A stretch of DNA of 64,000 nucleotides from Rebecca billardiae RCC1528 (lineage: Eukaryota; Haptophyta), in NCBI GenBank assembly GCA_965240325.2, contig OZ251223.1, positions 310,001 through 374,000 on the forward strand, in the 5' to 3' direction. Below the pieces are notes generated by a model, which did not search any database, was not told where the DNA came from, and saw only the letters and a list, made by a program, of their open reading frames with translations. The position numbers were made by a program, and so were the translations under genes. Shown here piece by piece: positions 21,401 through 32,622 of this stretch; within the stretch, counting starts at the first letter, position 1; each line of letters begins with the position of its first letter.

Positions 21401-24400
21401 CTCGCCGACGGTCTCCGTGGCGGGCCCGTCCCGCCGCTCGGTGCGGCCAGGCGCGGCGTTGGCCCTCCACGCTGTCGCGCAGCCCGCCGCGTGCTGGCCC
21501 GCGGGCTCGCGCTCCTCGCGCATCAACTTCCGATGGGCGCTGCTGAGCGCCACGCCCACGGACGGCTCGGAGCAGCTCGACGCATCGGCGCCGCCCGCGC
21601 CGTTCGACGCCGCCGCGGCCGCGCGCGCTGGGATCAAGCTCGCGCCGTGGACGCTGCGCGCCGGGTACACGTACTCGCTGCAGGTAACGGCCAGCATGGC
21701 GGGCGACCGGGCCGCACGCGCGCGCGCGCTGCTGCAGCTGGAGGTGGCGTCGCAGCCCGTGCGCGCCACCATCGGCTCGGGCGATCGGACGATCTCGATG
21801 AGCGCCGAGCCCGTCGTGCTTGACGGCTCGGGCTCGGTGGACGGCAACACGGGCAGCGGCGCATCGCTGCTGTACGAGTGGTCGGTCGTGCGCGCGGGCG
21901 CGGACGGCGCCGAGGACGAGCCGGTCCCGCTCGCGCCGAGCGGCATTCGCGCGAACGCGTCGTCGCTCGCGCTCCCGCCCGCGGCGCTGGGCGGCGTGGC
22001 GGGTGACTACGCGGTGACGCTGCGCGCGAGCAGCGCTGACGGGCGCGCGGACAGCGCCAGCGTGCTGCTCACGCTCGTCGCTGCGTACGTGCCCACAGTC
22101 TCTGTGCGCGCGCCCGAGGAGCGTGCGCAGTACAACGCTCGGTGGCGCGTCCCCGCCCACTCGATCTCGTTCGTCGCAACCCTCGTCGACGCGCGCGCGC
22201 AGCAGCAGCTCGCGGCGGCCAACGGGACGTTCGAGTACGCGTGGCGCGCGCTCGAGCTCGGGCGCGGCGAGCAGGCGGTGCCCGCGCGCGCGCGCGACGG
22301 CGGGCCGCTCGAGCTGGCCGACGCGACGCGGATCACTGCCACCGGCGACAGGCTTTCGACCCTGGTGTTCCGCAGCGGCGTGCTCACGCCCGGCGCAACG
22401 TACGTGCTCGAGCTCACCGTGAGCGGCGGCGAGCTGCCGGCGGTCGCGCGGGTCTCGCTCGAGGTGAACCGGCCGCCGTACGGCGGCGTGCTGCGCGCGA
22501 GCCCGGCGGAGGTCGCCGCGCTCTCGCGGCTCGAGCTCGTCGCGTCCGGCTGGACGGACGACACGGACGGCCTCCCGCTGCGGTACGCGTTTGGGTACGT
22601 GCCTGAAGGCGCGAGCACGGAGCAGCGCGTCACGTCCACGCCCTCGCTGGAGGAGCGGGCGTCGGCCGTGCTGCCGGAGGGCGAGCACGTCGCGCTGCTC
22701 ACGGTGCTCGACCAGTTCGACGGCATCGCGTGGGGCAGCGCGCTCGTCCGCGTCACGGCGCTCGCCGCCGCCAACCGCACCGCCGAGACGGCGCGCCGCG
22801 CGGTCGCGGACGCGCGCGTCGCGCTGGATACGGAGGACGGCGATCGCGCCGCGCAGCTCGTCGCGGCGATCGCCGCGTCGACGCTCGCTGAGATCGGCGG
22901 GAGTACCGCCGACGGCGGCGGCGCCGAGGCGGACGAGATGGTGAACGAGCTGCTGGCCGTGATCGCCACCGTCCTCAACGCCTCCGCCTTCTCACTGGAT
23001 GAGGGCTCGCGCGCGCTCGCTTCGAGCGCCATCGTGTCAGTGGTGGAGAGCGCGCAGGCGATGGGCGAGGGCGCGCAGAGCGAGGCGCTCACGCAGCTGT
23101 CCGCGCTGGTCGACGCGGCGCGCGCGTCGGACGGGCTGGACGAGCTGACGGCGAGCAACTCGATGCGCGGCCTTGACGCGGTGCTCGCGGCCGCGCGCTC
23201 GGCCGCCGCGCGCCGCCGCCGCCGGCTGGCGCAGGCGGCGGGCGGCGCGGCCGCAGACGGAGGCGGCAGCGGCGACGATGCGACCAACGCTGCGATCCAG
23301 CAAGTGGTGAGCAGCCTCGCGAGCGGCCTCACCGTCGGCGTGCTCCCCGGCGAGGCGGCGCGCGAGCTGCTCGGCACGAGCGTCTGCATCACCGCGCTCC
23401 GCGCCATCGCCACCTCGCTGCTCAACGCCACGCTGCCCGGCCCGGGCGGCGCGGGCGCGCTGAGCCTGCCTCCGACCGCGCTCGACGGCGTGCTCGCGCA
23501 GCTGAGCAACGACGGCGGCGTGGACGTGCAGCTGGTCTCGCTGCAGCGCAACGTGCACGACGCGCTGAACGGCACGCCCGCCGACGGCGCGGGCTCCTCA
23601 GGCCTCGCCCTCGGCGCGCAGCTCGCCTTCAGCTCCGGACTCTTCTCGGTCAAGCTGCTTCCGGCCGACGGCACGGCCGAGTTGCAGATCAGCGGGCTTG
23701 CGGACGAGATTGAGATCACGCTGCCGCTCGACTCGAGCGCGGGCGTGGGCGGCGCCAACGCCACGTGCACCGCCGACGCGGACTGCGCCGCGCCGGGAGA
23801 CGCGCCGCGCGGCGCGTGCAACGCGAGTACAGGCGCATGCGCGTGCGACGCGGGGTTCAGTGCGGCGCTCTGTGACGAGATTGTGCTGTGTCACTTTTGG
23901 TGCGCGCGCGCGCGCGCCGAGCCGAGCGGCGCGCGCGTGCGCGCGCGCTCGAGCACGCGCGCGAGGCCGGCTCGCACACCGCGCGCCGACGGCTGGCGGC
24001 CACCGCTCACTCACACCCGCGCCCCGTGCGCACCACGCGCACGCGTGCATGCGACGTCGCTCCGGCCGCGCCGTCGCAGGAACGACACGGCGCAGCGCTG
24101 GTCGACGAGCGGGTGCGAAACACGCCCAGGCGAGACCGACGGATCGCTCGTGTGTGCGTGCAACCACTTGACAGGTGTGGAGCCGCGTCGTCGGGCTGCG
24201 CCTCGCCCTGCGCGTCCCCGCGCCCGCGCGTGGCCACTTGGCCCAGCGCGCCGAGAGAACGCGGACTGAGCCGTCACAAAACTCATCACTCATGGAGCCA
24301 TGCGGACCGCCTGAGGACCGTGTCCGCTCCCGCGCGCGCACGCGCGCGCCTGTCCCCCGCCGGCACTGACCACGCCCGCCAAGCCGCGCACGCCCGCCCG

Positions 24401-26467
24401 CCGCCGCGCACCGCGCGCACAGACTTCGCCGCGATCGCCGTCGCGATCAAGGGGACCGTTGTCGACGGCGAGGACGCCGGGTCGATCTCGGTCAATCTCC
24501 CGCTGGACGTGCGAGATGACGATCTCGCGAGTGCGGCGAGGAGCGACGACCCGGGAGGCGCGGTCGTCGTCGCGCTGGGCGATCGGCTGCTGACGAACTA
24601 CTGGGCGGTGGGCATCCTCGCGTCGCTGTACGCGCTCGCGCTCGTCCTCAGCCTCGTCGCGTCCCGCATCGACCGCGCCGTCGAGACGCGGCCGGAGGTG
24701 CCGAAGTGGAAGCAGAACGCGAGCAAGGGGACCCATTCTGGGACAGCGTGGAAATTCGTCGGCGGCATGCTCAAGGCGTCGATGCTCACGTGGTGGGCGG
24801 CGCGGCTGCCGGGCGAGAGGGTGACGGCCAAGCAGAAGCTGATGGTGCAGATCAATCTCACGCTGCTCGAGCTCAGCGTGATCGCGCTCTTCCTCGGGCA
24901 GGCCGCCGACTCCGCCGCGCAGCTCGTCTTCGCGGCGGCCATCAGCGTCGCGGTCGGCTTCCCGATGAAGGCGTTCGTTCTACTCAAGCTGTGGGCGTGG
25001 GCGGCGAAGCGGCGCGGGCTGTACGACGAGAACCCGTCCGACACGCGCTCGGACGAGCAGCGGCGGCGCTCGCTGCGCGCGAGCTCGCTCGGCCCGAGCG
25101 CGATGCCGTTTGTCGCGCCCGTGCGCGCGGCGGGCGCTGCCACCATGCCGCCCGGCGCGCAAGCGCAGCCGACGAGCGCCGCTGAAGGCCGGCTGGGCGC
25201 GCGGCCGCCGCCCCCGCGCTCGCACCCGCCAGAGCCGAAGGGCCAGTCGAGCTTCGGCCTCGCCGGCGTGGGCGCCTGGGCCGCTCACTCGGCGCGCAAC
25301 GAGCTGCTCTATGTGGCCCCGAGCAACGTCCGCTCCGCCGCCGCAGCCGAGGCGCAGCCGCAGTACGCCGCCTCTGTTCGCGCCGTGTTCGGTGCGGCCG
25401 TTGCCGCGCGCAGGCTGCAGCGGAGCGCGGTCAAGAGCGGGCGGCTCGGGCCGCGCGCCGGCGCGCGGCGCGGCGGTGCACAGCCGAGCGCGCCGCTGCA
25501 CGCAGTGGAGATGCCCGCGCAGTCGCTCATCGCCATGCCCGTCAGCGGCGGCTTCCTCGTCGGGTTCTTCGTCGCGGGCGCGGCGCAAGCCCAGATCAGC
25601 GCGAGGCTCGAGCGGAGGCAGGCGCTGGCCAACCGCCCCTCCATCCTCGAGCAGATGCTCGGCGTGCGGCTGGGCGCGGTCGAGGCGGACCCGGCGCAGG
25701 CGCTCGCGCGCGAGTACGGCCTGGGCGAGGGCACCGGGCTGCTCGACGTCCGCTTCGTCCAGGCGGAGTACGTGTACGCGCTGCCGCCCATCTCGCACGA
25801 CGACGTGCACGCGCTCTTCGACGCGTCGCCGCGCGACCCGGAGAGCCCAACGGTGCCGATGGTGCGGGTGCAGTTCAACCGCTCGCCCTTTGTGGACGGG
25901 CGCGCCGTGCGCGACACGGAGGTGCTCGCCGCGCCAGACGTCGTCGCGCGCACCATCCTCGCCGCGTACCAGCTCACCGAGGAGCGTGCGAAGGCGTCGG
26001 CGCCGCACTTTGTGGCGCTCGAGCCGAGCGCGCCGGCCGAGCTCACGGTGGGGACGATCGAGCGGCAGCTGCAGCTCACGCACAAGGAGCTGAGGAGCGC
26101 GACGTGGTGGATGAACAAGCCCAAGCCGTGGAAGCGCTGGCTCGTGTGGGGCATCAACGCCGTGATGTGCTTGCTGCTCACACTGCTGCTCCTCGCCTTC
26201 TCGCTGCTCGGTGTGTCGAACGTCGGGACGGTCGACTTCCGCAACCCGGACCTGTGGCGAGATCGCATCCTGCTGGCGTGGGCGCTCAAGCAGCCCGTCC
26301 GGCTGCTGCTCGCCGAGCCCATCATCGTCGTGGTGAACCTCGCATGGGAGCCGCTCATGAACCGCGTGCCTGCCAACTGGCGCATGCTCATCCTGCGCGT
26401 GTGCGCGCCGGCGCCCGCAAGAAAAATCTTCGGCGCCGTCGAGGACTGCCTCGGCTCGTGCTGCTGA
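18432..26467 (+). CDS. Polycystin-1/REJ-like receptor: Pro-rich stalk, IPT repeats, GAIN-GPS, several TM
   Basis: Exons 18,432-23,899, 24,080-24,174 and 24,423-26,467 join to 2,535 residues. The ATG at 18,432 starts a signal peptide (VPVLLMTLFLGSAG). Then: a Pro/Ser stalk (33-230); about five IPT/TIG repeats (235-757; e.g. VISVHGSGFVDLGAISCRVG); REJ/PKD-like Ig folds (883-1,350); a helical GAIN region; an EGF-like module near 1,780-1,815. The GPS follows at about 1,821-1,858. Splicing restores HFWNDTAQRWSTSGCE and VCACNHLTDFAAIAV, the canonical W...GC...CxCNHLTxFA motif; predicted autocleavage is between Leu1853 and Thr1854. About five or six hydrophobic segments follow (e.g. LASLYALALVLSLVA, GINAVMCLLLTLLLLAF). 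A WWMNKPKPWKRW stretch and ALKQPVRLLLAEP resemble the polycystin membrane region, but I see no full pore. Probable surface mechano- or adhesion receptor; ligand unknown. Confidence 0.85.
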
Positions 26468-26609
26468 CACGATATGGCACGTAGTAGAGCTCTAACCTAC
26501 ATACTTCCTTTGAAACGACAGAGTACCTCTGAGTGATGCGATCGGCGCGGACGGCGCATCCAATCGCGTCACCGTCGTCGTGACGATGCGCGAACTCAAG
26601 TCATCAGCA

Positions 26610-27139
26610 ACTATATACAGGCAATCGCGGGCAATAAGAAGTCAGAGATCTCACGGCTAGCCTCGGTTTCTTAGCCGTTCGGTAGCCCGAGCGCCTACGG
26701 AGTCTCAGTTTCTTAGCTAGGTCCGCCCGCCGCGCAGGCGCGGGGGGCGCAGGGGGGCAGAGCCCCCCGCTGAGTCTTTAGGCCCGGCCGGCGAGGCCGA
26801 CGAAAATTTTGGGCCTTTTTGGAGCAAATCTGGCATGATGTTGCATGGATGCTGCGGTGCACTGGCCAGGAGTCAGTCATCAGGAGAAGTCGGGACTTGG
26901 CCTGTACTCGTAGTCGGGCCGCGCGCCGCGTCCCCGACGGGCCGACTGCGCCTCGCCGCCCTCGCCCCTCGGCGGACCACTCGTCAGCCGGGACGACGTA
27001 GTCCCGGTTTCTTAGTGTGACTATGCGTATAGCGAACCAGCCAATCGCTAGCCTCAGTTTCTAGGCCAGATCCGCAGATAGCAAGCCCCAGTTTCTTAAC
27101 GTGACAGCTCCTTATTGCCCGCGATTGCCTGTATATAGT
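26610..27139. mobile_element. ~0.5-kb TIR element (MITE-like), copy 1
   Basis: Inverted termini at 26,610-26,638 and 27,111-27,139 match over 29 bases without mismatch; the core is CAGGCAATCGCGGGCAATAA. Flanking TATA/TA steps make the exact TA-type target duplication ambiguous. The inside has no gene, several AGTTTCTTA-like boxes and a strong GC hairpin near 26,735-26,770. Copy 2 is at 34,749-35,301. The size, TIR and lack of coding sequence suggest a non-autonomous DNA transposon. Confidence 0.85.
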
Positions 27140-27212
27140 ACTATGAAGGCGCGGTCAGGCGCGCGTTACTTATACTAGTACTGCTGATATGTACTATAAT
27201 ATCCGATCAGTT

Positions 27213-27480
27213 AATGGCCCGCGGTGCAGGGCGGAGCGCGCAGCGTGGAGCCCGCACCAGCGGGCCCGAACCACGTTTCAAAAAGATCTTTGATCGTCAA
27301 GAAAAAAGGGACGGGGGGCGGCGGAAAAAAAGGGACGGGGGGCGATTTTTAGGGCTGGCGGAGACCGAGTTTCGAGTTTTTGAGATCGCATAGAGAGGTC
27401 TATTAGGCCGAAAAAGAGCGCGCCCAGCTGATTCCATAAGTAATCGATGGACGGGACGTGAGCCTGGCCGTGACATTAGT
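27213..27480 (+). repeat. Dispersed repeat family, copy 1
   Basis: Starts TGGCCCGCGGTGCAGGGCGG and contains CACGTTTCAAAAAGATCTTT, an A-rich block, GGGACGGGGGGCG and a tail ending near GGACGTGAGCCTGG. The same order recurs at 31,975, at 54,784 and inverted at 56,770. No coding sequence. Confidence 0.85.
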
Positions 27481-28101
27481 GTAACGGTTCGTTACGAGCG
27501 AATCGTACTCGTCTTCCCGGATCGCGTGACGTCCGGACTGGGCCACATCCGGATCGTCGGAGGTGACGTGCCCCGGCACGATGGGCGATGGCGGATATGC
27601 GGGACGGCGCCTGCACGTGCCTCCGGACCCGCCTCCCGCTTGCTGCTCACGCAGTCAGCTGCGACCGTGGCGCATGATCGCAGAAGCAGTGCCGGCAGTA
27701 CGGCCTGCATCAGCTAGTGCCGCGCCGTCGTGGCGCGCGCGGTACGGTTGCGCGTTTGCAGCGCTCGCCGGCTCGGCGACGGCACGCGCGTGCGGCTCAG
27801 GTGTGTCAAATGCGGTCTCGTCGGCGCGCTTTCGCCTGCCACCTCGTGCACCCGTGCCGCCAGTTTCATCGTCTTCATGAGGACTGCTGCTGCTGTCGCC
27901 ATCCGCTCTCCATCACCCCGAGTCGCCGGTCGCGCGGCGCGCGCGGTAGGCACTAGGCAGGGCGTACGGTCACTCACCCGTGCAACGGGTCAAGTGGCCA
28001 GAGTACGTCTGGTCGTTGGCTGGCACGGGCCGCAGCGCTAAAGCACCCTGCTGTCACACCCGACTCCTTCAGTACTCCGAGCTCCGCGGCACGACTCACT
28101 C
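27481..28101. other. Intergenic, no gene seen
   Basis: Moderate-GC DNA between two repeats. Short Arg/Ala/Ser-rich frames without recognisable motifs; nothing supported. Confidence 0.5.
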
Positions 28102-28250
28102 GGCACGATCGCGGACGGGTCGGATCCGAGCTGATCAGCCAGAGTTGGACACAGTTTGGCAGCTACTAGTAGTAATTCCGATGCCGATGGCACGATCGCG
28201 GACGGGTCGGATCCGAGCTGATCAGCCAGTTGGACATTTGGCAGCTAGTT
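28102..28250 (+). repeat. 87-bp tandem duplication
   Basis: GGCACGATCGCGGACGGGTC at 28,102 recurs at 28,189 with matching downstream sequence (GATCAGCCAG, TTGGCAGCTA). The second copy ends at the TIR element next to it. Confidence 0.9.
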
Positions 28251-28257
28251 GTCAGAC

Positions 28258-28526
28258 CAAGGGGCTTACAAAATACCACTGGGGGCGAAACACAGTCGTC
28301 GCCACCCCGGCTCCTCAAACGGAATGTGTCCGGTGAGTGGAAAACACTGTGCGAGAAGTTTGAATCCGGGAAAGCGGGTAATCTGTCGACACATCTCGTA
28401 TTCTTTCAAGGCATTCCGGTCTTTTTTTCATAAGAGCTACCGGACACTTTCCGTTTGAGGAGCCGGGGTCGCGACGGGGCTCCGCACTGGCGCTTTCGCC
28501 CCCAGTGGTATTTTGTAAGCCCCTTG
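28258..28526. mobile_element. 269-bp TIR element with 7-bp target duplication
   Basis: Ends CAAGGGGCTTACAAAATACC and its complement; the inverted arms match perfectly for about 35 bases and then with small gaps to roughly 95 bases (sharing CCCCGGCTCCTCAAACGGAA). The direct repeat GTCAGAC sits at 28,251-28,257 and 28,527-28,533, which looks like a target-site duplication. It has no open frame of note, as expected for a MITE. The 7-bp duplication does not settle the superfamily. Confidence 0.88.
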
Positions 28527-28533
28527 GTCAGAC

Positions 28534-29211
28534 GGACGTCCGATTTGACGACCGGTGCCGGGTGCGGTCTCAGGTCCGCTGCTGTGATTGTGTGAAGTGT
28601 GAATGAGTCTCGCGGTCGCGCAGGCAGGGCGACGGTCGGACTAGTAATAGCTTATATTCAGTCATCTCAGAACCGACTTCAACTGGCGAACTGCAACTAC
28701 GGCGGAGAGCCGCGATTGCACGGCCACCGCGGGCCCCCAACTGCGTTGATTCTATGCAGAAAAGGACCGCGGAACGCGGTCATATCTGATGGCGTTATCT
28801 TACTGCTACGCTATATATATATATGGCGGCGCGGTAGCTAGTAGCTGCTAGTCGTATATTGGCGCCGCCGCGCCAATGACTACAGCTGACGTGATGGCGT
28901 ACGACATCAGTGCGGGTCTGTCGCGGCTCTTATAGCAGACGATATCGATGACAATATAAGGCGTAACTGATATGCGTAACGTCGTCCCGCGCGTCCGTGC
29001 GTTTCCGCCGAGACCGGCCGCGCCGACTCTGCCGAGTCTGCTGATCCCGTGTCACTGCTCGGGCCGTACGCACTGGCGGTCCTTTGCAGGTCGTCCCTGA
29101 GCCTGAGGCTGAGGGGCTTCATCGGAGCCATGGCTTATCGGACCACGGGTGTCAATGGTCAGATGACGACGCCAGGCCGCCCGGACGTTTGGCGCTGCTG
29201 ATCATCACTCA
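28534..29211. other. Intergenic with a repeat block and AT tract
   Basis: Contains a block at 28,724-28,790 (ACCGCGGGCCCCCAACTGCG, then GACCGCGGAACGCGGTCATA) repeated at 56,696-56,755, followed in both places by a short (TA)n. No gene was seen. Confidence 0.7.
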
Positions 29212-30885
29212 TCAGCATCGGTGCCGGATGAGCGGATGCACTGTGATCGCAGCGGCTGAGCGCAGACGGCCGAGTGACCGGCGCACGCGCGACGGCCGGC
29301 TGGGACGCGGCGCGAGCCGCAACGACCCGCGCGACTCGTCCTCACGTGCCCACGCGGCGGGTGCCGTGCCCGCCGCGACACAGCGCGCGAGCACGGCCCG
29401 CAGCCGCGCCTCCCAGAAGGGCTGGGCGTACGGCGCGGCCGCGTCCGCCCTGTCAGGCGGATGCATCCAGTAGTTGAGGGCGATGTGGCCGATGCCGTTG
29501 GCGCGGGCGGCGCCATCCGCGGAGGCCACCTCGTGGAACCATGACGCGGGCAGGTACAGGCACTGCCCGGCGCGCACGCGCACGCGCAGGGGCCGGATGC
29601 CGGGCGGAGGGGAGGGCCGCGTGCAGAAGTTGTCGGGCAGCCCGCCGTCCTGTGTCTCCGCGCTCGGCGGCGCGCCGCCACCGTCGTCGTCGTCGTCGTC
29701 GTCGTCATCGAGGAGCTCGTCGTCAAAGTCGTCCGCGCCCGCGTCGCCAAAGCCGCCGTCCTCCTCCTCGTCCAGCCCTTCGAGCTGCGCGTCGAGCATG
29801 CGCTCGACGCGGCGCTCTGCAGTCGAGACAGCCGTCCGCAGCCGCGCGCACGTGTCCGCGTCGGCGCCCGAGCGCGTGGCTTCTGCCAATGCGGCCTCGG
29901 CCGCTTCGAGCTCGGCTTCGGCGGCGGCGCTGTCCTGCCGTGCGCGCTTGGCCGCGCGGCACCCGCCCGCACCCTCGCCTCCTCCGTCCCCCCGGCGCAG
30001 CCCGTTGCGCTTCGCGCGACGGCCCGGCCGCGCGGCCGCGCGCGCCACGGCTAGCGGCAAGCCATCCGGGCGAGCGGGCGCACTCTCGTAGCTGATGAGG
30101 CCGTTGTGGTGCACGCACTCGATGGTGCCGCTCACGCGCATCGCCGCGGCGTGCGAAGGCGCGTACAGCGTGAACGCCTTCTCGCCGCGCAGCAGGCAGT
30201 ACAGGTTGTCGTGGAAGTCGTGGTGCAGGCCTGAGGAGGACGCGAGCGGAGGAGTTGATGCCCCGTGCGCGGCGGCGCCGGCGCTCGAGGCTCGCGGCGA
30301 CGAGCCCATCCAGACGTTGAGCTGCTGCGGCACAAGGTTGCCGAGGAGCCGAGGACGGAGCGGCACGTCCTGCGCGAGGGCGCGCAGTGGCGGTGCGACG
30401 AGCTCCGTCGGCCCAGCCTCGTCCACGGCGGGCATGGCCTGCGCAGACAGGTAGAGACTGCTGTCCCCGGCGCCCGCGCGGTGCACAAACTCGGCGAAGG
30501 GCATCTCGCGCTTGATGCCGCGGCCGAAGCCCTCCTCCCACGAGCCACGCTCCTCCACCGCCACGCGCTCGCGCCCGGCCTGTGCCGCGAGGTACTCGTC
30601 AGTCCAGCGTGCACTGGCGCGCCACTCACGATCTTCAGGCATGCCATCGATCAGGCATGGACGTCGGCGCGCGACGTACTCGCGGAAGAAGCGCTTCGGC
30701 GAGATATCGGCACGCTCGTGGCCGACGGCGGCGCCTGCCCACCCAGCGTACGCGTTTGGGAAGTCGCCGCGCTCTGGCATGCTCGATCGCATGAGCGGCC
30801 GCAGGCCACGCGGTCGTGGGCTCGCGTGCCCGGCCTGCCGGCCAGCGAGGTGAGACCACGCAGACCGACTGTCGGAAGACAGCAT
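29212..30885 (-). CDS. JmjC/cupin-type Fe(II)/2-oxoglutarate dioxygenase
   Basis: About 557 residues from the ATG at 30,885; in-frame ATGs at 31,056 and 30,792 are alternatives and the N-terminus is low complexity, so the start is uncertain. Conserved order of a cupin_8/JmjC hydroxylase: SPKRFFREYVARRRPCLIDG, then GLHHDFHDNLYCLLRGEKAF at about 219-238 giving the metal-binding HxD pair, then GQCLYLPASWFHEVAS at about 440-455 giving the distal His, and ALNYWMHPP. Between the HxD strand and the distal His is an insert of roughly 170 residues: basic, helical and ending in a run of Asp (DDELLDDDDDDDDD). The family hydroxylates side chains of proteins (JMJD4/5/7-like); the substrate is not predictable here. 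Single exon. Confidence 0.82.
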   Translation of the reverse strand: MLSSDSRSAWSHLAGRQAGHASPRPRGLRPLMRSSMPERGDFPNAYAGWAGAAVGHERADISPKRFFREYVARRRPCLIDGMPEDREWRASARWTDEYLAAQAGRERVAVEERGSWEEGFGRGIKREMPFAEFVHRAGAGDSSLYLSAQAMPAVDEAGPTELVAPPLRALAQDVPLRPRLLGNLVPQQLNVWMGSSPRASSAGAAAHGASTPPLASSSGLHHDFHDNLYCLLRGEKAFTLYAPSHAAAMRVSGTIECVHHNGLISYESAPARPDGLPLAVARAAARPGRRAKRNGLRRGDGGGEGAGGCRAAKRARQDSAAAEAELEAAEAALAEATRSGADADTCARLRTAVSTAERRVERMLDAQLEGLDEEEDGGFGDAGADDFDDELLDDDDDDDDDGGGAPPSAETQDGGLPDNFCTRPSPPPGIRPLRVRVRAGQCLYLPASWFHEVASADGAARANGIGHIALNYWMHPPDRADAAAPYAQPFWEARLRAVLARCVAAGTAPAAWAREDESRGSLRLAPRPSRPSRVRRSLGRLRSAAAITVHPLIRHRC

Positions 30886-31974
30886 CGCACGATGGCGGCG
30901 GGCTTCGCGGCTGGCACCCTTACCGTCCGTGTGGCGGGGCGGCTCGAGCTCACGCTCTTGGCTGCGTTCCTCTCGTGCGCGCTCAGCACCCGCTCGCTGC
31001 TGTGGGGCGCGCTCGAGCTGCACTCCTCGACCATGACTCTGGCTGGCTCCGGCCATGGCAACATGTCAGCTTCGCCGGCAGAAATGCGGTTGGTGGATTG
31101 GGGCCCGGGGATGGGCGTGTGAAGGGTGCTCAGGGCCCGGGAGCTGAACGATCAACGCCTTCCGCTGCCTATTGTACCACCCACTACACGGCGGAACCCC
31201 TGCCCACAGCTGCGCGCACCACCAGCGCGCAGTGCGCACTGGGGTGTGTCCTGGGCAACAACAGCTCGCAGCTCTTCGTGTGGCGACGAGCATCTGACGG
31301 GCCAGAGTGTGTGGCGCGTGATAGCGTGGGGCGTCGAGAAGATCGGTACCGTGCACGCCCACCAGCTACACGCAGCTAGCGTGCGTGCGCAGCGCGGGCT
31401 AGCTCCCCCATCTTGAAATGCACGCGCGCCGAGATTGGGCGCTCATCCGCGGCTATGCAGCTGCGACTCGAGTTGCAATAGCGACTCGAGTTGCAATATG
31501 GCACGCGATGTGCTCGCGCCGGCTGCACGGCGTGCAAGCGGCCCATACTGCGAGAGCAGCCTGCCATGCGCGGTCCGACCCGCCCTACCGTGGCCGTCCA
31601 GAGTGTCCAGCTTGGGAGCGCGGACATGAGCGTGGATTCGTGGACGGAGGCAGCGACGCGACCACAACACGTGCACCCATAGACCGCAGGCAGAGGGGGC
31701 AGACCCAGTCACTCACCCAGGCGATCTCCGGACACCGTCAGGAGGCGAGTCCAGCATCATGACGCACAAAGTCAGACAGAGACTACCCGTTCGTCAGACG
31801 AGACTCGTCGCGCAAATAATGTAACCAACCGCCGCAGCGGCCTCGGACGCCGGACCGTCGGACGCCCGGCTGGTCCGCCGCGCCGCCAACTAACCTATAA
31901 TAATAATATATTACTAGTCAAATTACGAAGACATCACTACTCATCAGCACTGCTGAGCGCACAGTTAATCAGTT
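30886..31974. other. Intergenic, no gene seen
   Basis: No frame with domain-like content. Small direct repeats at 31,461-31,500 (GCGACTCGAGTTGCAATA twice). The stretch 31,880-31,970 is locally AT-rich (TAATAATAATATATTA). Confidence 0.55.
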
Positions 31975-32130
31975 ATGGCCCGCGGTGCAGGGCGGAGCGC
32001 GCAGCGTGGAGCCCGCACTGCGGGCCCTAACCACGTTTCAAAAAGATCTTTGATCTGTTTGATCAGCGGCAAGAAAAAGGGACGGGGGCCGATTTTTAGG
32101 GCTGGCGGAGACCTTGCCTCCGCAGGCGAG
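31975..32130 (+). repeat. Dispersed repeat family, copy 2 (5' part)
   Basis: Matches copy 1 (27,213) from ATGGCCCGCGGTGCAGGGCG through CACGTTTCAAAAAGATCTTT to the GATTTTTAGGGCTGGCGGAG box, then diverges. The 3' third of the family is missing. Confidence 0.85.
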
Positions 32131-32622
32131 CAGCGCGCAGCTTACGCCGGGCATGTGGACCTGCCCACCCTTCGTCTTCCAGTTCTTCCCTTCGGCTGGG
32201 GCTCGATCAGTCTGACGCGGCATAGCTCACACTCACACTCACAGCGCATGAGCGCAGGCAGGTGTTGGCGCGGCTGCACTCTCGAGGCGGGGCTCTCGAG
32301 GTGGCTGAAATACTGTACAGTTTAATATGCCCTGCTATGTTTTAACGTGCACACTTGGTTAACCGGCGCAGGCAGGTGAGGGGCGGCTGGGCGCGTTGCC
32401 GCACCTCGTCGAGGCGGCCAAAGATTGCAGCAAGCACAGTACAACATCCGGGTGCAGCACCCTGTCCCCGTGTTACTTACAAACGTGTGGTGTCAGAGCG
32501 CGCTCACGGCAGCACACCACGGCCGCGTGCAGGATGGCGGCCTCGCCCTCAAGCTGCTAGGCAGTTCTTTCACTGCCCTTTCGAGTAGCACGGCACACGC
32601 TACGTGGCTGACGCGCGCGAGG

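Noticed and set aside
28340-28375. tRNA-like TTTGAATCCGGG sequence
   Set aside because: No acceptor stem or anticodon arm can be paired around it.
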